A stretch of DNA of 30,843 nt, taken from the NCBI GenBank assembly GCA_030374735.1, contig JASCIV010000221.1, forward strand, positions 1-30,843. The letters are read 5' to 3'. Shown piece by piece: positions 20,369 through 26,899 of the stretch. A program made the position numbers and the translations under genes. The notes beneath the pieces are model-generated. The model did no database searches and was not told the DNA's origin. It worked only from the letters and a program-made list of their open reading frames with translations. This stretch comes from Gracilaria caudata (lineage: Eukaryota; Rhodophyta; Florideophyceae; Gracilariales; Gracilariaceae). Numbering within the stretch: position 1 is the first letter of the stretch; each line of letters starts with the position of its first letter.

Positions 20369-20408
20369 GGCTCCTAGTTGGAGCCTCCTACTGTACCCTT
20401 GTACAGTA
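20369..20408. repeat. two tandem perfect hairpins
   Basis: GGCTCC-TAGTT-GGAGCC (20369-20385) is followed after three bases by TACTGTAC-CCTT-GTACAGTA (20389-20408). They lie about 300 bp upstream of the glucosidase I start codon. Confidence 0.75.
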
Positions 20409-20478
20409 GTGCATTACTGCGGCAATTCCTCATCTGCTATCCTTACGTGTTACTGCGCTTCTCTGTGCGATCTCTGTC

Positions 20479-20511
<33 letters not shown>
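20479..20511. repeat. (ATG)11 microsatellite
   Basis: Eleven uninterrupted ATG units are followed by AT. Confidence 0.95.
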
Positions 20512-20513
<2 letters not shown>

Positions 20514-20883
20514 CATGCCTGTCATCATTCTTCAAAGGATCAATACTGCGAGACAGAGCTTCCTCCACAGCAGCAAAACAGTTCTAGAGGCACTTATTGA
20601 ATTCGCGAATCCGGAGGTCGCGCTTTATCAGTTCTTTTTCCTTAGAAACCCCAAATGCTTTTGTTGGTCCTCTTCGTTCTGTCCCACTTTGATTTTCACA
20701 CTGTCTTGGTTGCTATTCACATACCACACTTATTATGTCATGTTGTTGTTGCTGTTGCTTTTATGAAACACATACGTCATTTCCTCGTACGCAAGGGTTT
20801 GCTAAGGAACCCGACACCTATAAAACGTCTATAAGATTTGTCATGATGACACAGGGATAGCGCCAATAATAACAATAGTGCAC

Positions 20884-21953
20884 TTAATCGTCGAACTCTC
20901 GCTCAAAATCTTCAGCATCAACCAGAACTGTCTTCCAACCGTCTGGATCCCGTACTGCACAAATTTTGGTTCCGATCCCTGGAACGGGCCCCGCCTCACG
21001 AGCAAGTGTGAACCCTTTGTTTTTCATTTGCTCCGCAGCCTCGTAGACATCTGGCGTACTAACAGCAACTTGTGCATATCCCGTACCAGGTGTGTATGTA
21101 TTTTCTCCGTAGTTGTAAGTTAGCTCCAATACCGTGCTGTCTTCCTCAGGACCAAAACCCATAAAGCCAAGCGTGTACTTGTATTCCGGATTGTCGCGCT
21201 TACGGAGAAGCTTCATTCCCATGGCTTCGTAGAAGCTGTTACAAAAAAACCCAATGTATGTGTGCGCGGTTAGAAAAACTGAAAACAATCGAGCCTTGAA
21301 CAGAGATCAGTACTTACGAAATAGTTTTGTCCAGGTCAGTGACCCGAAGCATCACTTGACATAAAGGATCCCGTTGTTTGCGCTGTATGACTTCAAACTT
21401 ATATCCGGTTGGATCTTCCACGAACGCGATTACACTTGAACCTCCTGTGGCAAGGTGAAAACACGACGTTAGGAAACTGGCCAGAACGAGACCTGCCCCA
21501 GTGACTCGACTTTTTTCACGTACCTTTTACTGGCCCCACTTCACGAGTGACCTTAAACCCTGCCTCCCTCACTCTCTTAACAGTACCCGCAGCATCCTCG
21601 ACGGCTACACCAAAATGCCCAAAACCAGTGCCAATATCATAAGAATCAACTCCGTAGTTGTACGTAAGTTCTAAGCTGAAGTGCTCCCCTTTCCGTTCAG
21701 ATCCGTAGCCGTAGAACACGTTAGTGTATTTTTCGCTCGGCACATCTCGCTCTCGAAGACACTTCATTCCAAGCGCTTCGAGGAATTTTCGTGAAGCGTC
21801 CAAATCGCCTACGCGGTAAACAGCATGCAACATCTTGTCTGCCGTCATTGTTATTCTTGACCTCTGACAGCTTCTTGTTCGACAGGCTCGAAAATTGTTT
21901 GATGTGAAAGCAGGTTTTGGAATGAATCCACTGCCAATGAACCCGACGCGCAT
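20884..21953 (-). CDS. two-domain glyoxalase I (lactoylglutathione lyase), plant type
   Basis: Three exons on the minus strand (21953-21524, 21444-21318, 21235-20884) give 302 aa, or 267 aa if the ATG at 21848 is used. The 35 extra residues are basic and Ser-rich without acids, compatible with an organelle presequence. The enzyme isomerises the methylglyoxal-glutathione hemithioacetal to S-lactoylglutathione. Domain 1 keeps a full metal-ligand set: H43, E95 (SLELTYNYG), H113 (GFGHFGV) and E161 (GYKFEVIQ). Domain 2 has the fold, but Gln at the positions of both histidines (LCQVMLRV, GYAQVAV) and Val in place of the last Glu (WKTVLVD). This is the same pattern as plant two-domain GLXI. The frame is open upstream to about 22190 without another ATG. 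Confidence 0.92.
21236..21317 (-). other. glyoxalase I intron 2
   Basis: 82 nt on the minus strand, GTAAGT donor and AACAG acceptor, splitting a Ser codon (TC|C). Confidence 0.88.
21445..21523 (-). other. glyoxalase I intron 1
   Basis: 79 nt on the minus strand, GTACGT donor and CCACAG acceptor, splitting a Gly codon (G|GA). Confidence 0.88.
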
Positions 21954-22170
21954 GACTTCACGTGAAGCTGAATGAAGAATGGTGCCTGCACTAGCAGCAC
22001 TGAATCGGTCAAGAAAAAATAGACGAGCTGTACGATTACAAAGGGTACGCAAGAAGATTTGTATGTGAGCTCCTGAGGCCCGTTCAGCGGCGAAAGATTG
22101 TTGAGCGCACAGTGCTTTCTTGTCGTGATTCTGAATTCTGATTTGTACGGCTAACGTTTCTATAATTACA

Positions 22171-22180
22171 ATTGGCCAAT
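22171..22180. promoter_or_regulatory. palindromic CCAAT element in divergent promoter
   Basis: ATTGGCCAAT is a perfect palindrome presenting a CCAAT box to both sides. It lies about 220 bp upstream of glyoxalase I (-) and about 210 bp upstream of the PhzF-like gene (+). Confidence 0.55.
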
Positions 22181-22214
22181 AGGAGATCTAGCATCTCTTC
22201 GTAGGTCCCGGATC

Positions 22215-22236
22215 ACCGTGAGTCACGGTCCGTGAC
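22215..22236. promoter_or_regulatory. three alternating half-sites, bZIP-like core
   Basis: CCGTGA (22216-22221), G, TCACGG (22223-22228), T, CCGTGA (22230-22235) form two overlapping perfect 7+1+7 dyads (22215-22229 and 22222-22236). The first contains GTGAGTCAC, a Gcn4/AP-1-like core. It lies in the divergent glyoxalase/PhzF promoter. The geometry matches 10608-10627 and the half-site matches the ends of the 2638 dyad. Confidence 0.7.
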
Positions 22237-22387
22237 AGACCTCAAACATTGATGTCACACTGGGTGCTATGAGATTTGCATCAGAAGTTTAACACAGCCT
22301 TCGCTGAATCCACGTTTTCGAAGATGGACACCAGGACGATTGAAGGATTAACAAACAGCTTTTTACTTTCGAGAGAAGAACGGGAGA

Positions 22388-23260
22388 ATGTCAGATGCGG
22401 CTATATGCATTTCCCTCTACGTGGTGGACGCGTTTGTTCCACCGGAAACCAGGGCCCTGGGAAAAGGGAATCCGGCAGCCATTGCGCCGCTCAAAGAGGA
22501 AGAGGTCGACAAACTCAGTGGTGAACAAATGCAAACTATAGCTACCGAAATAGGTCTATCGGAAACCACGTTTGTGTACCCTGCCGAAGAACAAGGTGTC
22601 TTTTGCATTCGTTGGTTTACTCCTGCCACGGAAGTTCAACTATGTGGCCATGCGACTCTAGCTGCTGCTTATGTGCTACACTTGGAAAACCAAAAGCTGT
22701 CATCCATGGAGTTTATAACAATCAAGGGTGAAAGACTACAGGTTAGAAGAAGTGATCAAACCGAAGGGAGTTTGCCAGCGTTTCAAATGCAATTCCCTGC
22801 TTTACTGAAGAAAAGTAGGCTGAGTGACTCCGAAGAGCAGAATCTGGCATATGGTCTGGGCATTGCGAGGGAAGAAGTTAATCTCAGTTATCGCTCCGAT
22901 TACGATTTGGTTGCTGTACTTAAGGAACGCACGACAGTGGAAAGACTAAGACCGTTAATGGACACGCTTTCATCGCTTAGTGAGAGGGGAATCATCGCAA
23001 CTGCGCGTGGGACAGGCGATGTATGCTTTGTTAGCCGGTACTTTGCACCGGCTGCCGGAATCCCAGAGGACCCAGTTACTGGAAGTGCTCATTGCGCACT
23101 TGCGCCTCTCTACCTCAAGCCAAGTGATGATGGTACGTTTTACCGTGCTGAGCAATTGTCCAAGAGAGGTGGTATTGTCATGGTTAAAATGATATCAGAG
23201 AATCGAGTTGAACTACAAGGGAGCGTTCGCTTGGTAAGTAAGGGAATTCTGTACGTGTAG
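22388..23260 (+). CDS. PhzF-family isomerase/epimerase-like protein
   Basis: 290 residues, the standard length, without introns. PhzF-fold enzymes are two-domain isomerases like diaminopimelate epimerase. Most eukaryotic members (MAWBP/YHI9 type) have no proven substrate, so a phenazine role should not be assumed. Seen: YVVDAFV at the start, GNPAAI, the catalytic Glu in LSETTFV (E59), VQLCGHATLAAAYVL, and GIPEDPVTGSAHCALAP in the C-terminal domain, plus a final LQGSVRLV-KG. The start is ATG at 22388. It is divergent from glyoxalase I, sharing an upstream region of about 430 bp. Confidence 0.93.
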   Translation: MSDAAICISLYVVDAFVPPETRALGKGNPAAIAPLKEEEVDKLSGEQMQTIATEIGLSETTFVYPAEEQGVFCIRWFTPATEVQLCGHATLAAAYVLHLENQKLSSMEFITIKGERLQVRRSDQTEGSLPAFQMQFPALLKKSRLSDSEEQNLAYGLGIAREEVNLSYRSDYDLVAVLKERTTVERLRPLMDTLSSLSERGIIATARGTGDVCFVSRYFAPAAGIPEDPVTGSAHCALAPLYLKPSDDGTFYRAEQLSKRGGIVMVKMISENRVELQGSVRLVSKGILYV

Positions 23261-23998
23261 CGTTCATTGTCGACAGCGAAGGAGAAGTGTCAAAAGGCAA
23301 GGAAGCATCCACTCCGGCTCCGCAATTACGCAGTATGCAAACACGTACAGTCCTATGAAGTTATTTGGATATAGGCATGGCGTATATGTTCTCTGACTAA
23401 GCTGCAATCCTCGAACGAAAGTAAGAGGGTTAGCCAGTACTTGCGGGACTTGGTGCGCACTGCAAAGCCACAAAAACTCGTGTAAGTCTACAATATGTGA
23501 AGAAAAATCGTTCCGGTACATCATGTCCTGTGCGTCCAAACTGGAATAGATAACTTACGTTCAGAAGAAAAATGTCCTTGTATTTGTACAAATGTTAATG
23601 GCTTAACGACAAAGTCTGCAGGGAAGTGGGATGTCTTGTGTACCGTAGGCGCACAGAAGTCGGCGCGAGGCACGAAGGATGTCGTCTCCTGTTGATTGTT
23701 CCAAAGTTCTTCGCATACCAGCTGGTAGCATGCGTGCGCTTATATTTCGTGCAACGATTGTATCCAAATTTGCTCCAACCGGAGAACGTTCTCGGTGAAC
23801 GCTACCTCTGGGGAATCTACGTTGACAATAATCCTCCTCTCTATAGCTTAAGCGACTGTGTGTCACAAGTTGTGTATATGGACTGATTCATCCGATGGTG
23901 CTGAGTGTCATCGATAGAAGTCAGGCAATATTGTTTACATGCAATCATTTCAAGTATTTGCGAAAGCATAATATACACAGGCAGCTCTTTCCCCTCTG
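23261..23998. other. intergenic region with two 12-bp palindromes
   Basis: No gene is supported. Frames 23264-23539 (-), 23603-23866 (-) and 23626-23886 (+) lack domains. Perfect palindromes TACCAGCTGGTA (23716-23727) and GAGAACGTTCTC (23782-23793, containing a GAA-nn-TTC heat-shock-type dimer) lie 54 bp apart. Confidence 0.45.
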
Positions 23999-24469
23999 CT
24001 ACTGTTCTGTTTGCAGATCCAAGCCAAGCAGGTTGTTCATCATGAGGTCGTTAATGTTGTCCTTGGATGTGGTGGCCTTTTTACAAGCCGTGAAATGCGT
24101 CAACAAACCATGAAGAACAGTTCTCCAGAACGAGTCGAGGCCTATGAGAGCGGCCTTGAGACAAAACGCCGCATGTTGAACACGGCGTTCTTCATCATAG
24201 TTCCTAATATCCGCCACGAGAAAAGCTACAATGGCAGGTGGAATCTGGGACGCGCCCGGAACAAAGTGTGGATGCAGAAAGGGAGCCAGGTTGTCAAGCG
24301 AGCTGAAAGGCCAGTCCATCTCTTCTGTGATCTTGTTTGGATACTTGAGGAAATACCACACATCTAGAAGCTGCTTCTCTGAGACGGTGCCTTTGTATGG
24401 GGCGGAACTGGGATCGAGAAGCAAACGAAGAGACTTGTTCTCACTCCTTTCAGACTCCTGAAAGCCCAT
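23999..24469 (-). CDS. hypothetical alpha-helical protein, unrecognised
   Basis: 156 residues from an ATG in a good context (CCACAATGG). I do not recognise the family. The composition looks genuinely coding: TVSEKQLLDVWYFLKYPNKI, a Pro-punctuated segment APFLHPHFVPGASQIPP and helices AIVAFLVADIR, ERRVQHAAFCLKAALIGL and WRTVLHGLLTHF, with a polar tail. No signal peptide is seen. A weak alternative is that it is the last exon of a gene beginning on the minus strand near 25008; a phase-compatible donor (CAC|GTGAGG, 24702) and acceptor (TTTCAG|GAG, 24458) exist, but the implied 245-nt intron is much longer than the others here. Confidence 0.6.
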   Translation of the reverse strand: MGFQESERSENKSLRLLLDPSSAPYKGTVSEKQLLDVWYFLKYPNKITEEMDWPFSSLDNLAPFLHPHFVPGASQIPPAIVAFLVADIRNYDEERRVQHAAFCLKAALIGLDSFWRTVLHGLLTHFTACKKATTSKDNINDLMMNNLLGLDLQTEQ

Positions 24470-24681
24470 TGTGGAAGGTGGTAGGGATTTTTAAACCAGA
24501 AAGTTGCTTACGGAGAGGTTTTGAGCTGTGAGGATGCCGTAGGAGAAGTTTGTATGGGGTCGAGGTCAGGGCACAACAAGGGGGGAAGGGTCTGGTGGCG
24601 AAGCGCGAGGACGTCATGCCAACAATCGCATGTTCAAAAACACAATCCTGGACGAAATTTCGACTCGTGCCTTGAAGCCCC

Positions 24682-25008
24682 TCATTCGCGGATCATCCTC
24701 ACGTGACGTGAGTCACGCCTCATATTGATGTTTGCCAAAATCTGCAAAAATTTCCAAAATTGCAAAACAGTAATGCATCTACCTTCGTTGCGCATAGACA
24801 AGGCAATCTCCAATGCGCCCAGGTGCAGCGGATCATCAGTGATTGCTCCGCCGCTGCTCTTGAGTTTGTCCGTTTGCTGTGGAGTATTAGAGATATACCC
24901 TGAAAGAATAAGCACCGAGGGCGCAGGCAGTTCACGCACTACACCTGGGTCGTATTCGCCGTGACTATCATCATGAAAGGAGCTCGGATGAGTGCGTTTC
25001 TTACGCAT
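24682..25008 (-). CDS. possible small gene or exon overlapping the GNAT 5' end
   Basis: This is an open minus-strand frame from the ATG at 25006-25008. The segment GVVRELPAPSVLILSGYISN, then SGGAITDDPLHLGALEIALS, reads like real protein and is followed by a plausible donor (GAAG|GTAGAT near 24788). It overlaps the first codons of the GNAT gene on the opposite strand by up to 36 bp, which is unusual. No family is recognised. It may be an upstream exon of the 23999-24469 gene or a chance frame. Confidence 0.25.
   Translation of the reverse strand: MRKKRTHPSSFHDDSHGEYDPGVVRELPAPSVLILSGYISNTPQQTDKLKSSGGAITDDPLHLGALEIALSMRNEGRCITVLQFWKFLQILANINMRRDSRHVRMIRE
24700..24717. promoter_or_regulatory. 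composite G-box/CRE/bZIP motif
   Basis: CACGTG (24700-24705), TGACGT (24704-24709) and the dyad CGTGA-G-TCACG (24707-24717) overlap in 18 bp. It lies between the gene at 23999-24469 (-) and GNAT (+). The GTGAGTCAC core is identical to that at 22218-22226. Confidence 0.5.
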
Positions 25009-25972
25009 CCGTTCCTCAACACGGCTCCGAGGTTGTTGACACAAGCAACATCATTTCACGCGTCACGGCGTGCTTTCAGGCACGGCGGCGATACTAGATG
25101 TTCCCTTTCAAACCAAGTATTGGTTCGTCGCGCATGTCGTTCCGATATAAATGGGGCAGTGGCCGTTCTTTCTCGAGCCTTTGCATACGAAGAAGGATTG
25201 GCAAACAGGACGATGCGTTCACCCATTGGGCGGCTGCTAGGCGCACAACGGGCACTGCGAATCATCGAATTCTTCTCCAAGATAGAGTTTTGGTTGCAAA
25301 TGAACAGTCGCGTTCGTGCCAAAAGCGTTCAACCAGTGTCTACTGCACACGCTCTCTTGGTGGCAATCGAAAGCGAGACTGGTGCGTTGCAAACTGATCA
25401 AAACAACATCGTAGCCTTAACTCTAACCACATATATCGCGTATGGCAGGGAATATAATCGGCTGCGTTGAAATGGGCGCCGTCAATGCGCGGAGCGCAAT
25501 GAAGGATGGTATAGAAGACCAGATCTGGGCGTGGTCACGCAACGACATCCGCTGCGACGGAGAGGTATACATGGGCAATCTGGCCGTGGTGGACAGCTGG
25601 CGACGGCGCGGAGTAGGCGCCAAACTGGTGCACGCCGTCATGCACGAGGCGCGAGAGCGTTGGGACGCGCGCATGGTGTGGGCGCATGTGGCGGACGATA
25701 ACGCAGGAGCCAAGCGACTGTACAGACGACTGGGCTTCGACTGCGCGGCGCAGGAACCGGACTGGTATTCAGAGATCGGGCGCGAAAGAAGACTATTTCT
25801 GTTTCGGAGCACCGACGCCGCCGCCAGTGACGACGACGGCGCTGCGCGCGATTGGGCCGCGGCACGCGTCGCCGTACTGCGGAAGATGAACGTCTTTGAG
25901 TATCTCCGATACTGTTTGTACGATCTACGGCGCACGCGCGAGCGCAACGAGCGCAACGAGCGTGAGGAGTGA
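24973..25972 (+). CDS. GNAT-family N-acetyltransferase, probably organellar
   Basis: Two exons (24973-25381 and 25449-25972) flank a 67-nt intron (GTGCGT...GGCAG); 310 aa. The start is the first ATG in frame; ATG 24988 is an alternative. The N-terminal 45 residues are rich in Ser, Arg, Ala and His with almost no acids, a likely mitochondrial or plastid presequence. The GNAT core begins at LVRRACRSDINGAV. Exon 2 gives IIGCVEMG, then YMGNLAVVDSWRRRGVGAKLV with the acetyl-CoA pyrophosphate-binding R-R-G-V-G-A at about 189-194, and the closing DDNAGAKRLYRRLGF strand-helix. It resembles plastid-type GNATs that acetylate protein N-termini or lysines; the substrate is not shown. Exon 2 is strikingly GC-richer than exon 1. 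Confidence 0.87.
25382..25448 (+). other. GNAT intron
   Basis: 67 nt, GTGCGT donor and TATGGCAG acceptor, splitting a Gly codon (G|GG). Removal joins the two halves of the GNAT fold. Confidence 0.8.
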
Positions 25973-26011
25973 GCACAAAATGGCACCGCCACGCCAGGAT
26001 GGCGTCGTGTC

Positions 26012-26081
26012 CACGTGCCCGGCGTGCAACTCAGTTGCGCGTAGCCGCGCTCACCCAGGATTGGCCACAACTTGGCACGTG
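26012..26081 (+). promoter_or_regulatory. COX5B upstream region: two G-boxes and a CCAAT box
   Basis: CACGTG occurs at 26012-26017 and 26076-26081. ATTGG at 26060-26064 (CCAAT on the minus strand, within ATTGGCCA) is about 155 bp upstream of the start codon. Confidence 0.45.
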
Positions 26082-26218
26082 GGGCCAGTGGCGCATCATC
26101 TCCGCCGCGCTCTGGACTGCTCTTGCGATCGCCACATTCACGTCGTCGCCATCGCCCCATTCGCGTGCGTCCCGCCTCCCCGCCTCCGCGTCGAGTCGAT
26201 CTTCGCCTCGTCCGCACT

Positions 26219-26677
26219 ATGATCGCCGCCGCCTCACGAGCCGTATCTCTTTCTCCGATATTTGGCGCTCTCGCTCGCGCCTCCTCTCGCTCGTTGCCGC
26301 CGTCGCCGCGCGTGCTGCCCACGCTGTCGCACCTGGTTGTACGTCGATACGCCACCAAGAGCAATGAGCCGAGTTTGGTTGCGGAGGTGAAGCCGGGCAC
26401 CGCCGGTGAAATCCCTAGTATAATTGATCAGGCCACAGGGCTCGAACGTGCTGAAATTGATCATCCAGACTTGTTCAAGCACAACGAGGTGTTGCGCGGT
26501 CCGTTCGGGACGCTGGAGAATCCGGTTAAGATCCAATCCGCTTTTGACTCTAGAATTGTTGGCTGTACGGGAAAGGCTGCTCCAGATGACCATGACCTCG
26601 TATGGTTGCTCGTTGAGAAGGGTGAGAAGGCTGTGTGCAGGGAATGCGGACAGGTCTTTGAACTAGATCCTTTGTAA
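26219..26677 (+). CDS. COX5B: cytochrome c oxidase subunit Vb (COX5B/yeast COX4)
   Basis: 152 residues. This zinc-binding nuclear-encoded subunit of mitochondrial complex IV sits on the matrix side. The first 45 residues are a classical mitochondrial presequence (Ala/Ser/Arg-rich, no acids, ending VVRRYATK). The mature part has the family signature: LERAEIDH, a GTLENPV segment, RIVGC and LVEKGEKAVCRECGQVF. Probable zinc ligands are C116, H125, C140 and C143, the arrangement seen in plants rather than the C-x-C of mammals. No intron. It converges on XPC with 222 bp between stops. Confidence 0.95.
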   Translation: MIAAASRAVSLSPIFGALARASSRSLPPSPRVLPTLSHLVVRRYATKSNEPSLVAEVKPGTAGEIPSIIDQATGLERAEIDHPDLFKHNEVLRGPFGTLENPVKIQSAFDSRIVGCTGKAAPDDHDLVWLLVEKGEKAVCRECGQVFELDPL

Positions 26678-26899
26678 AATGTCGCCTAATGCCCCGTTCG
26701 CGTGCTCGTTTTTTGTCGGCTCTTCGTGTCTGCGTTAAGCCACCCGTAACTGTACGTGTGCACTTCAGCACCTTCATCTATAACTCTAAAGAGGACGTTA
26801 TCATCGGTTTTGGTTTTGTGTGCGCGAGGCGAGGTCGCCTGTAGCATGTCACGGAAACTCACACTCTTTGTCTCTATTGTGCTGCCGAACTTCTTTAAG

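Larger units (their letters stand above)
20068..20883. other. intergenic region with tandem hairpins and an (ATG)n microsatellite
   Basis: This separates the start of glucosidase I from the end of glyoxalase I. It holds two tandem hairpins (20369-20408) and (ATG)11 (20479-20511). Frames running through the microsatellite encode poly-Asp or poly-Met and are not credible genes. Confidence 0.55.

Noticed and set aside
20409..20600. Open frame with a poly-Asp tract
   Set aside because: The tract is the (ATG)11 microsatellite read in another frame; no domain and no conservation signal.
25423..26400. Long antisense open frame opposite GNAT exon 2 and the COX5B 5' part
   Set aside because: Arg/Ser-rich composition without domains; it is the GC-driven shadow of a real gene on the other strand.
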